Source: Parietichytrium sp. I65-24A (lineage: Eukaryota > Sar > Bigyra > Thraustochytrida > Thraustochytriidae). From it: a stretch of 64,000 bases of DNA. The translations under genes and the position numbers were made by a program. Position 1 is the first letter of the stretch. Each line of letters begins with the position of its first letter. Location: NCBI GenBank assembly GCA_012862575.1, contig BLSF01000024.1, positions 498,081 to 562,080 of the forward strand, in the 5' to 3' direction. Positions 1-10,031 of this stretch are shown here, piece by piece. The notes below the pieces were generated by a model. The model was given only the letters and a program-made list of their open reading frames with translations, ran no database searches and was not told the origin of the DNA.

Positions 1-487
1 CTTCTTTTCTGCAATCGTCATCTTTCTTCGGCTATGACTGCGAGCAGACATACGCAAACGCAACGAAAGCAACAAAATAAATAAATAAAAGCATTGCATT
101 GCATTGCAACCAAGCAGCCAACACCCTTTTGCTGCCATCCTTCTCGTCGTCTCATTCTGGACCTTGTGCCTTCTTCGCAGAATGTATACAAAAGCAAACA
201 AATGAATTCACTGTCAATATTCTACCATCACCTGCTCCTAAGCTTTAGTGACGCATTACATTCCAGCTAATACCGCTCATACTTTGACAAAACATCGGCG
301 CGGAAGATACGTACTGAGTACACGTACGTGCGCGCATGTGCGCGTGTAACCTAACCTAACCCTACACTCGCGCACTATAGAAGCAACTCCCTTCGGCGCA
401 AGATTTGACGCATCGGCAGCATCTTTTTCGTTTGAGTTGTGCGGGAAGTGCAACAATTTGTTCAAGTCCAAGTGCCCAAGTGCGAGC
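1..487. other. 5' flank of RabGGT beta gene, no gene seen
   Basis: No coding sequence is supported here. The stretch contains one copy of the recurrent motif TTGACAGTGA (reverse strand, 208-217) about 270 bp upstream of the next start codon, and a short telomere-like run of CCTAA units at 347-366. It is probably the promoter and 5' untranslated region of the gene starting at 488. Confidence 0.6.
208..217 (-). promoter_or_regulatory. recurrent TTGACAGTGA motif
   Basis: Exact match to TTGAC[A/T]GTGA on the minus strand, upstream of the RabGGT beta gene. The motif occurs at least eight times in intergenic DNA of this window. Function is inferred only from recurrence and position. Confidence 0.35.
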
Positions 488-1570
488 ATGGCGTCCTCCG
501 GAGTTCGCGTTGAAGAGCTCTCAAAGCGCGTGAAAGAGCTGGAGCAAAAGTTGCAGAGTCTCAACGCGGAAATAGACTCTGCGCGACTGGCGAAACGGCA
601 TCAGCTAGGGGATGTGGAGGGGTTCATGCGGGACAAGCACGTCGGGTATGTTCTGGACTTTTGGAAGAAGGAGAAAGAGAACAGGGACTCGTTCGAAATG
701 CTCGCGATCGAGCACATTCGAGTGCAAGGTGTATTTTGGGCCCTCGGGTCGTTGCAGATCCTCGAGGCGGAAGATCGCGTGGACAAAGCGCAAATTGTGG
801 ACTGGCTCATGAAGTGCTACGATGAAAAGTCTGGCGGCTTCGCTGGGAATGTTGGCCATGACACAAATCTGATCAACACGCAGTTTGCTGTATACATCCT
901 CGCGCAATGCGGAGCGCTGGAGAAGATCGACCGAGACAAGGTTGCCGCATACGTGGCCGCTCGTCAGCAACCGAATGGGTGTTTTGCCGATGAGTGGTCA
1001 GGGGAAAAGGATACGAGGTACACGTGCTGCGCGATGTTTTGCTTGAAAATGCTCGACCGGCTCGATGCCGTGGACGTAGATGGCGCGGTGAAGTACGTTT
1101 TGCAGTGTAGGAACCCGGCCGATGGGGCGTTTGGCCAGGTCCCAAACGCGGAGTCCCATGCAGCGTTTACCTACACTGCGCTCGGGACCTTGATGGTGGC
1201 AGGACACAAGCTTTCTGTGGACGAGACGGACACCTTGGCTTGGTGGTTGTGCGAGAGGCAATGTGATTCTGGTGGTCTCAATGGGAGACCGGAAAAGCAG
1301 GCAGATGTATGTTACAGTTTCTGGGCTCTAACGTGTCTGAAGATGCTCGATCGCATGGACTGGATTGATGAGAGCGCCCTGTCCTCATTCATCCTCAAGT
1401 GCCAAGACGAAGATGCTGGAGGCATTGCGGACCGGCCGGGCAATGTCAGCGACTTGTTTCACACGTTTTTTGGTCTCTGTGGCTTGCAACTCATGTTTCA
1501 AATCAAGACCAACGCAAAGATCTCCGCCACATATGCGCTTCCTATCCATAGTCTCCCTTTCACATGTTGA
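488..1570 (+). CDS. RABGGTB: Rab geranylgeranyltransferase (type II) beta subunit
   Basis: This is a 360-residue protein made of prenyltransferase alpha-alpha repeats, each with a Gly-Gly-Phe/Cys type signature (for example GGFAGN, GCFADE, GAFGQV, GGLNGR, GGIADR). The expected zinc ligands are present as Asp273, Cys275 and His325, in the motifs QADVCYSFW and FHTFFGL. In the known family the beta subunit, with an alpha subunit and Rab escort protein, attaches geranylgeranyl groups to C-terminal cysteines of Rab GTPases in the cytosol. The first ATG in frame is 488; the frame is open upstream only from a TTG at 437, which I do not use. The first 40 residues look like a short coiled coil not usual in the family. 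Single exon, length close to the family norm of about 330. Confidence 0.93.
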   Translation: MASSGVRVEELSKRVKELEQKLQSLNAEIDSARLAKRHQLGDVEGFMRDKHVGYVLDFWKKEKENRDSFEMLAIEHIRVQGVFWALGSLQILEAEDRVDKAQIVDWLMKCYDEKSGGFAGNVGHDTNLINTQFAVYILAQCGALEKIDRDKVAAYVAARQQPNGCFADEWSGEKDTRYTCCAMFCLKMLDRLDAVDVDGAVKYVLQCRNPADGAFGQVPNAESHAAFTYTALGTLMVAGHKLSVDETDTLAWWLCERQCDSGGLNGRPEKQADVCYSFWALTCLKMLDRMDWIDESALSSFILKCQDEDAGGIADRPGNVSDLFHTFFGLCGLQLMFQIKTNAKISATYALPIHSLPFTC

Positions 1571-2807
1571 ATTGTCGCAAATAGTAAACTGCGCCTGTGT
1601 GTACATACATCTTTTTCTTGTTTTTTTGTGCTGGCTGCATCGATGAAAAACTTCCTGAAACGTGTCTCGAGTGCTGCAATCATGATACGTATCGCTTTGC
1701 GATGCGATGGTTCGAAGGAGCTGTGTTTGGAGCTCCCTCAGTAAGTAAGTAAGGTTGGTTGAGGTAACTCTTGATTTAACAGTAAAGTGTTGAAGATAAG
1801 AGTTCTCTTCGGTGCACTTTTCAGAACGTTGCAGAAAATACGAGTCCACGATGTCCAAGATGTCAACCAGCACTTGAGCCGATGAAAACAAAATTCGGGA
1901 CACAAATCCATCGGCCTGACATCGACAAGCAGAAAATCTACACTCTCAAATGAAAAGACTGGCCACCACCCCCGAGTCAATACTGATTGAAGCCGTTGAA
2001 CCCGGGAATAAATTCCTCGCCCCGACACTTTCAACACCGATAGAGGCGAAGACAAAGTCTTGCCGTTTTGTAAGCGTTAATTTCGAGTCAGTGCCGACTT
2101 GTGAGACAACGATTGACCTGAATTCTGAAAACACTGATCGTAACGCGGTGACCGTCAGTATTCGACTTCCCAATCACTCATCCCGTCCATCACTCCATGC
2201 GCCTCCAAGCGTTAACGCCCTGTCTTGATTAGATGTCTACTAACGAGCGGGCGACAGACAGACATGCAGACTGGACACTACCGGTACCGGTGGTACCGGT
2301 GCGCAATAACAAGCTGATCTTCAGAGATAGCAGCCTGGCCCGCGTGAATTAAAATCATCATCAATGAATGCATCAAACAAGACAAGGCACTTCGGCAGCA
2401 TTGTCAGACTGACAGCGAGTCGCACTGGCAGGCATTGGCATGGCAGTGAACTTTCAGTTGAAGCTTGGAAGATATATCTCAATTGTCGTTGAGATCAATG
2501 AGCGCAAAGTTGTGCTAGTGTTGTGTTGTTGATTTGCAAAGTTGTTGTGCCACAGTGTACTCTAGTCTAGCAAGTACAGAAAGATACTTAGCGATTGTTT
2601 ATTCCATCGACAGATTGTGTAGTGTAAGTCGAGAGCAAATCTAAAAGGATTCGAGAGTTGTTGTACATTGTTGTACTCTCATACTCGGAAAGGCACAGAC
2701 GCGGGGGTCACGTTCGTCGCGAAAGCAAAGTCGAATCGAAGATAAAGCACCGCACATCGGGCAGCGTTTGGTAGTTTGGTAGTGCAAACACGAACGAAGC
2801 GTCAACA
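1571..2807. other. intergenic, no gene seen
   Basis: No supported coding or RNA gene. A cluster of overlapping ACCGGT/GGTACC palindromes lies at about 2279-2300. The last 200 bases are the likely promoter and 5' UTR of the RidA-type gene. Confidence 0.5.
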
Positions 2808-3676
2808 ATGTTCCGCTTCGGCAGAGTGGCGAGCGTTTTGCAGCGCCGCGGGGTCCACACGGAGGCCAAGTTGAAGGAGCTCGGTGAGTTTGAGAGCTGT
2901 GGGGGTTGATGGAGGCATGAGCTGCGTGCGCGGGATGGATCTGACTGGTGGCATCGATGATAAATTGTCTCGGTGATGAATGGCGCGAATCTGAATTCCA
3001 GGATACAAGCTTCCGAAAGTGGCTGCGCCGAAGGGAAGCTACAAGCTTTGTAAGTTGCGAGGACGGGGCGGGTTGAGGAGAGTTGTTCGGAGACAAGACG
3101 AGGCTGCTTGCTGACAAAGAGCAACGACCATCACGCAACGCAGGTGTCAAGTCCGGCAACATGCTCTTCACTGCGGGACATTTGCCGACCCCAGCCGACG
3201 GCGACTTGGTGACCGGAAAAGTCGGCGCTGACCTCAGCGTTGAAGAGGGCAACAAAGCTGCGGAATATTGCGCGCTCAGCATTCTTGCCACTTTGCAAGG
3301 TACGTGAATGTGTATCCTTTGATTGTTAGTTTAGATCAAATCGGTCTAACGGTATGCTGGCAACGTCTCACAGCCGAGCTCGGGGACCTTGACAAAGTGA
3401 AGCGCATCGTCAAGGTTGTGGGCTTCGTTAACTGCGTCGATGGCTTTGCACAGCAGCCACAGGTCATCAATGGAGCGTCTGATCTCTTTGGTAAAGTCCT
3501 GGGCGACCGTGGATTGGTAAGTGGAAGAATGCAGGAATGAAACCAGACCATATGCGCACCACTAACACGCCGAACTTTTCCCCCGAGCGCAGCATGCCCG
3601 TAGCGCAGTTGGCACCAACGCACTTCCTCTTAACATTCCTGTGGAAGTTGAAGCAATTGTGGAAGTGGAAGCATAA
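2808..3676 (+). CDS. RidA/YjgF/UK114-family protein, mitochondrial type, five exons
   Basis: Exons 2808-2883, 3002-3049, 3144-3299, 3374-3516 and 3593-3676 join in frame to a 168-residue protein. All four introns are 73-118 nt with GT-AG ends (donors GTGAGT, GTAAGT, GTACGT, GTAAGT). The product reads through the family landmarks SGNMLFTAGHLP, TGKVGADLSVEEG, GDLDKVKRIVKVVGFVN, VINGASDL and HARSAVGTNALPL. RidA proteins hydrolyse reactive enamine/imine intermediates released by PLP enzymes; the ARSAVG arginine is the conserved substrate-binding residue. The pattern matches the long (about 150 residue) subgroup I know from alphaproteobacteria. The basic start MFRFGRVASVLQRRG suggests a mitochondrial targeting peptide (inference). 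The 3' end converges on the WD40 gene, with 178 bp between stop codons; an AATAAA at about 3847 may be its polyadenylation signal. Confidence 0.9.
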
Positions 3677-3854
3677 AAATATAGTCTTTTGCTCATAACC
3701 TTACATTTCCATCCAACTTCATCTTTGTCTTTAACTTTTCCTGGAACACACAGTGAAAAGCATAGAAAAGGTGCGTCAGAAGACTGAGGCACGAATCCTC
3801 ACAAAAGGCAGTGTAGCGTTGATCGTCGGACGTTTTTTGCCAATGACAATAAAA

Positions 3855-6637
3855 CTATGGCGCCGGTGCCTGGGGGATGGAGAACATTTGGCAGCGAATT
3901 AGCCCAGCATTTCCAGCGCTTGCCAGCCATTGATGTGAGGCATTGTCGTCACCTACATTGAGCAGCTCCCCAAAAGCACAGGCATTTAGTCCGATTCTCA
4001 TCGGAGTGAGGCCTTCTGGCTCAGACAATATGGGTGGCAAAGTGACCTCATTTACTGGCTCCACCGGGAAGGCTGGAACGCTGTCCGACACAACGATGGA
4101 CGCGAATCTCTCTTCCTTCTCCCGTTCCAACCGGAAAGTGCTTTGCGCCTTGACGCAGAGGTGGAAATCATCTCTGTTTGTGCGGTTTCGAGGCTTGCCA
4201 GTCTTTTTGTTCAGTCGGGGTTTAGAGGGCAGGGAGCTAATTTTTCCGGGGAGCGACCAGCCCAGGAGCAACCCATCCGAGCCAGCACTAGCCACTACCG
4301 GCGGGTGTATGGAGGGGTTCAGGCTCAGACAAGTAATCTTTTCCCGGTGTGCGTTATACTGGCGACTCTCTCCTGTGGCGAGTAGAACTAAAGAGAGTTT
4401 ACCCACCTGGTCTCCGACCAAGACATAGTTGGCCCCCCTTGGCCAGCACAGCTTGGTGGAACGAACATCTGCAACGAGGAATACGTCATATAAGGTGTCA
4501 GGAAACCAAAGCAGAGTACGAGAATGCATTGGCGATCATATACATAGCGGCCGGCAGGGAGAAAGAAAAACTTACAAGAGGTGAGGGTGAGGTTGATTTG
4601 CGCTAGGGGCACGTTCGGTTCGCGAAGGTCCCATACCTTCAGAGATCCGGAACCACAAAGCTGTAAAGTTTCGCGCGCAGACGCCACCACGTCAGGACAT
4701 CGCAACAAATAAAGCTTCTTCAGTGGAACTTACCGACGCAAGAAGGTTTCGGTTCTCTGAGGAGCAACAAACCGCAAAAACAGACTTCTCAGCAGCCAAA
4801 CCAGCAAAAGATGGGACGGATGGAATCAGCTCTTCCAAGCTTGGTGTAAGCCTCAGGGCCGGGAAGTGGATGTCTGAAGCAACGTTTTTACCGCCAGCAC
4901 TTTGGAGATCCCAAACTATTACGGTTCCGTCAGAGAGGCCGCAACACAATTCACAATCCAACGTCCAATCGGAGCCCAGTGCGCAGGCCCCTATTCCGAG
5001 CTTTTGCTGAAAGCATGCAATTTTGCCTGCTTGTACCAGAAACGGCTTCTCTGCGTTCAGCGGAGGGAGCGGCATTGAGAAAACCACCGCAAGCCCGGAG
5101 CTGCAGGCTGCAAACAGAAGGCCGAGTCTTTGCAGCTTTTGGCCCTCGGCAGACTGCGGGCACCACGAGATGTGCACAATCGTTCCCGCGTCTGGCACGA
5201 GCACTGCATAAGCGAGTCTGGGTGGCGCGTGATTTGCGCTCGTATTGTTTGCCATGTGATCCTCTCCGCTCAGCGTCCAAAGCTGGATCATATTGGAGGA
5301 CCGGTCGGGATTTTCCGCGCCAAGCACGTTTATACTATCCATTCGTGGCGATGTGGCAACTGCGAGACATGAATTGGTTTTATGAAAGGGAGGGGCAAAG
5401 GCAAGGTCGTACACTTTGGAGTACGCGTTAATATACAAATCAGGTGAGGAATTGGGCGTTTCGGAGCATTGACAAATGCCTTCCACCGGCCCAAGCGATT
5501 TGGCTTGTCCAGCCGCACCTTGTGTGTACTCGCCTGCTTCGGTTAAATACGCCTCGTGAGAAAACGCTTCAGAGGTTGGCTCTTGCTGGGATAATTTCAG
5601 CTTGGGAAGGTCTTGGCTCTTCACACCCTGAATGAACGTTTTGATGAGCTCTTCTGCATTTGCAGGCTCCTCGCAAACTTCTTCAATCACCGGGCAGAAT
5701 GTTGGGTACAATGTTGCCTCTACAAACCGAGCCTCTTGAGCTAATTCTGAAATTCCGCCGCTGCCTTCTCCCCCATCGCCTATCAACGCGTCGTCCTCTG
5801 TCGCCCCCGCATTGCCAAAGTCGCCTCTCCTCATCAATCTACTCCGAGCCATGGTGGCCTGCTTTTGCACCATCTCCTCCTGCTTGCGAACACATACATT
5901 CTTGTCTAAATGATACTTGAGAGCTTGAGAAGAACCATACGTCTTCAAAGCCGGAACATATTAGCTACCCGCTCTTGCAACATTTTGTCTACCTCGGCTC
6001 GCACCACTCACCTTGCCACATCTCGTGCATACCAACGAACTGGGTGCATCTCCGATTTGCGAGCTCGCTGTAGCACTTTTTTGGCAGACAGCCTTCTTCA
6101 CATGGTACTCATAGCCGCCTTTCGTTTTGAATTTCTACATCAAAAACCAGCAACAACAACAACAACAACAATAGAGTCAGCCACACATCAACACCAGCGG
6201 TCGCTGTAAAACCACCCATGTAATCCAATCATAATCTCCCGGCGCCGCCCTCATAGATGCTGTTCAAATCCTTCAAGCATTACCGGGCCACACAATCCCA
6301 TCGCTCCATCGTTTAAACCAAAGTTTTAGGTAAACCGTTTCGTTCAGCCAATTCAAAATGCGATGGCCAAAATTGCCCGTCGTCCATCATACACATCGCA
6401 CACATACACACACACACACATTACACACATTCTCTCTTCGATGAGCACGCCAGATGTTTAATTAAAGAGCAACGAAACCAAATAAACCAAATGAACCAAA
6501 TGAACCAAACTAAATACGAGTAAATCTCTCTTTTCATCTCAACTAACCTTTCCACAAGTGTCGCAAGAAAATGTTTGCGCTTCCGAGGCGCTCTCATCGC
6601 TCTTTTTCGCGGATTTGCCATTGCCTTTGCGCCCCAT
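3855..6637 (-). CDS. WD40-repeat protein with tandem N-terminal C2HC zinc fingers (TFIIIC subunit/GTF3C2-like?), five exons
   Basis: On the minus strand exons 6637-6548, 6134-6012, 5942-4734, 4660-4576 and 4468-3855 splice to 706 residues; introns are 413, 69, 73 and 107 nt with GT-AG ends. Residues 25-47 and 66-88 form two fingers with identical spacing C-x2-C-x12-H-x5-C. An acidic, Met/Gln-rich linker is followed by divergent beta-propeller blades (LKVWDLREPN, VIVWDLQSAGG, LLLGWSLPGK, ending IRCQMFSIP). The overall arrangement, a single divergent WD40 domain with motifs such as VYDLAFAP and NAHREKITCLSLNP, resembles the RNA polymerase III factor TFIIIC subunit GTF3C2, but I cannot confirm that from sequence alone. 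The ATG at 6637 opens a Lys-rich N-terminus (MGRKGNGKSAKK). Gene structure is well supported; the specific function is tentative. Confidence 0.75.
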
Positions 6638-8052
6638 CTTTCTCCCGCGCGACCCCGGCGCAGACCTCTCTTCCTCAATTTCGCTTCGCGCGCAGCCGCG
6701 CGTACTCCTCCGCGGCGCGCGAGAAGAGGGTGAACAGAATCCACCGGAGATTTCTCGCCCGTGGTTTTCTTGGCTTCTTTTTTGTTCGCACGCGTCCTTC
6801 CTTCCTTCTTCCCCGGCCGCTGCTCCTCGCTCCGAGGACGGACTGAGAGAGCCGGATGCACTGCGCCAGTGCGCGGACGTCTCCGTGTGAATTTCGGCGG
6901 TTTTCCCTTCTCCTGCTCTCTGTTTTGAGTGTTTTTTTCCCCTCCTTTACTGAGGTGAGAGGTACTACTGCTCACTTATGCGTATCCATTACCGACTCGA
7001 GGGGACTTGGGTTCCGCAACTGGAGAGAAGGAAGGGCTCTTTGTTCGCCCTGGTGAACAGCTCGTTGCTCGTGAACAATGAGAGGCTCGGCGGGACGGAG
7101 TGTAGGTGAGTTGACGCGGATTGACGTGGTGGAGAGAGAGGCTTGAAGGAAAGACATCATTGCGACCATTTTCTTTTTTAAGTAACTCTGTTTCGTAATT
7201 GAATGGAGTTGCTCCGACTGTGAATTCCGAGTTCTGAACGCTTTGCTTTTGATTGAAGTCTCTTTTTCATGGCTGAATGAAAACTATTCCGTACTTTGTT
7301 CAATAAAAATTTTTATAAAAAATTTATTAATTAACAGTAAGAAAGACAATGAATGATGAATGAACGATTTTACGAACTTTTGCGACATTTGACTTGACCT
7401 AATTGTTTTGTCTAATGACATTAGCTAGCTAGCTAGCTGGAAACTTACGTAGTAGTAACTCAAGTCACTCCCTTCCCCTCCAACCTTGTTGGAACCAAGT
7501 CTGGGTCTGTTATTATCAATTATGTATCAATCACTATTACAATCTAATTATTCATTACTCTTTCTCACTCCATGCTGGACTACGACGCTTCTACCAGACT
7601 GCTACCGTATAATACATTGCTATTACTATACTATATACATTACTCTGCATTACCAGACCAACGTCATCCCGGCCCTCAGGAGAGTTGTCACCGAGAAGGG
7701 CTATTGTGAATGCTATATTAAACGGTAGTAAAGCGTTTAAGACGATAGGAGTCTGTGTATGGAATGAGAGGACTGTGTAGTATCCATTCGCGCCAGAATA
7801 CTCAGAAGACGAAGCACGAGAGACGCACGGACGGTCAGGTGGGGCGCGTTTCGAGGCAAGACGAAGAGCAGGAGACGACGAAAGCAAAATTTGAAAGTAC
7901 AGGCGTGTAGAGGGAGCCACGACGATTGCATCGGTGTGTGAAAAGTGACATTTGGGCTCATTTTGAGGGATTTGGCCAATCATCTTGGGCTGGGTACTCC
8001 AAGGCTTGAGATTTTTTTGTGGGCGAATTGTGTGGGGAAATCAAGCAGAAAG
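6638..8052. other. divergent intergenic region between WD40 and NFS1 genes
   Basis: The two flanking genes are transcribed outwards, so this 1.4 kb should hold both promoters. I see no convincing open frame. An AT-rich stretch around 7290-7340 and a GCTA run (TAGCTAGCTAGCTAGC) at about 7424-7439 are the only local structures. Confidence 0.5.
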
Positions 8053-9562
8053 ATGCTGGCAAGAGGAGTGAAGCTTGGCCGCAGCAGCCTTGGGCTTGCA
8101 AGAAGATGCCTTTCTAGCGCGGGACAAACTGCGGATCCTTTGGGGAGTCTCAAGGTGGAACAAGCGCAAAGTGGAAGTCGCCCTGCATACCTGGACTTTC
8201 AGGCCACAACGCCGATGGACCCGAGGGTCCTCGATGCCATGCTGCCGTACTTTAAGGAGCAGTTTGGAAACCCGCATTCGAGGACGCATGTGTACGGCTG
8301 GGAAGCCGAGGAAGCTGTGGAGAAGGTGAGTTTCTGTAAACATCTTTCTGGTCTTGGTGTTTAGGTTTCCGCTTGCGTGTCTTTCAAATGCACAGACGCA
8401 AGGTGGCTATTTTTTGCTTTTGTTTTATCTTGTGGGTGCTTGAGGCTGACGCAGTATTCGCACTGTTTTTTTTTTTTCTTGTTCCTTTCAATCGTCCCAG
8501 GCTCGCGAACAGATCGCAAAAGTAATCAATGCAAACCCAAAAGAGATTATCTTCACGTCGGGTGCAACCGAGTCCAACAATCTCGCTATCAAAGGCGCAG
8601 CAAGGTTTTACAAAAATCGCAAAAAGCACGTCATTACCACCCAGACGGAGCACAAGTGCGTCTTGGACTCTTGCCGAGTGTTGGAGAACGAAGGCTTTGA
8701 TGTTACCTATCTGCCAGTCAAGAACAATGGTCTGGTAGATGTCAACCAGCTTCGCGAGGCTATCCGCGAGGATACGGTGCTCGTGTCGGTTATGGGGGTG
8801 AACAACGAGATTGGAGTTGTACAGCCTCTGGAAGAGATCGGCAACATTTGCCGAGAGAACAAGGTGTTTTTCCACTCTGACTGTGCGCAGATGTTTGGCA
8901 AGATGCCGCTGGATGTAGACAAGTGCAAAATTGATCTCATGTCCATTTCTGGACACAAGATCTACGGACCAAAAGGAATCGGAGCCTTGTACGTCCGCCG
9001 CAGGCCACGTGTTCGCCTGGAGCCAATTATTAGCGGAGGTGGCCAAGAGCGCGGACTTCGCAGCGGTACCCTCGCTACCCCGCTCTGTGTCGGTTTTGGT
9101 GTTGCAAGTGAGATTGCGCTGCAGGACATGGAGAAGGACACTGCTTGGGTCAAGCATCTTGCTGACAGGCTCCACAAAGGCATTACCAGCAAAATCTCTG
9201 ACGTGGTTCTGAACGGTGACGCTGAGCATCGCTACCCCGGAAACCTGAATCTTTCGTTTGCCTACGTGGAGGGCGAGTCTCTCCTGATGTCTTTAAAGAA
9301 CATCGCCGTCAGTAGCGGCAGTGCCTGCACATCCGCGTCTCTGGAGCCATCGTACGTCCTCCGCGCCATCGGAGTCGATGAGGAGCTGGCTCACACTAGC
9401 ATCCGATTTGGTTTTGGCCGCTTCACCACCGAAGCCGAAGTGGATGGCGCAGTAGACCTTGTGGTCAAGCATGTGACTCGCCTCCGCGAGATGTCGCCTC
9501 TGTGGGAGATGGTGCAGGAAGGCATTGACCTGAAGAGCATTCAGTGGACGCAAGATCACTAG
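8053..9562 (+). CDS. NFS1: cysteine desulfurase, mitochondrial NFS1
   Basis: Exons 8053-8325 and 8501-9562 (intron 175 nt, GTGAGT...CCCAG, phase 0) give 444 residues. The N-terminus [18 protein letters not shown] is a typical mitochondrial presequence. The enzyme starts at [18 protein letters not shown]. The PLP-binding lysine is Lys244 in [12 protein letters not shown]; the substrate histidine region is TTQTEHKC; the mobile catalytic cysteine is Cys367 in [17 protein letters not shown]1 takes sulfur from L-cysteine and passes it as persulfide to the ISCU scaffold for iron-sulfur cluster assembly and tRNA thiolation. The length and the eukaryotic/alphaproteobacterial IscS-type Cys loop are normal. 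The frame is open upstream of 8053 but has no other ATG there. Confidence 0.97.
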
Positions 9563-10031
9563 AGCTGAGCTGCACGCAAATTTTTACCCTTTGCATTTTG
9601 AATGTGCGCATATTCCTTTGTTCACTCGTTGAGTCCGTGGCCCGTTGGCGAGCTCCCTTGCCTGGCTGCCAAGGCTAAAGTACAAGAAAAGGTTTTTAAT
9701 AAAAGAACACAAATTTTCTTGAAAGGTCCTGTCAGATCTCACCAAATATCTTTTTCTTTCTTTCTTTCTTTCTTTCGTTCTTTTCAGTCATTCCCTTTGA
9801 ATAATACTTGGTCCTCTTCATCATTGTCTGCCGATCAGAAAATCAGAAATACTTGGGGACTTGTAAGGCATGGAAAATTCTTGAGCTTTGACAGTTCCCC
9901 AGTTCCATAGTTTCCCCCTCCCCAACAAAAAAGAAAAAAAATTGATGGATGACACATGCTTTGACGATATGAAGTATTTTGAGTAGACGAAAGTGTAGGG
10001 TGCAAAACGCGGCTAATCGCTCGTATTTCTT
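9563..10031. other. convergent 3' intergenic region
   Basis: Lies between the stop codons of NFS1 (+) and the anoctamin gene (-). It holds a possible polyadenylation signal AATAAA at about 9697 and a TTTC microsatellite around 9752-9775. No gene is seen. Confidence 0.5.

Noticed and set aside
4715-4733. A 19-nt intron in the WD40 gene (alternative acceptor GAAGAAG)
   Set aside because: The 73-nt alternative ending TTTACAG matches the size of other introns and keeps the frame.
6421-6975. Basic 184-codon minus-strand frame
   Set aside because: It overlaps exon 1 of the WD40 gene in a different frame; the zinc-finger frame with a proper splice donor explains the conserved signal.
8384-9229. 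281-codon minus-strand frame opposite NFS1
   Set aside because: Antisense of a highly conserved enzyme.
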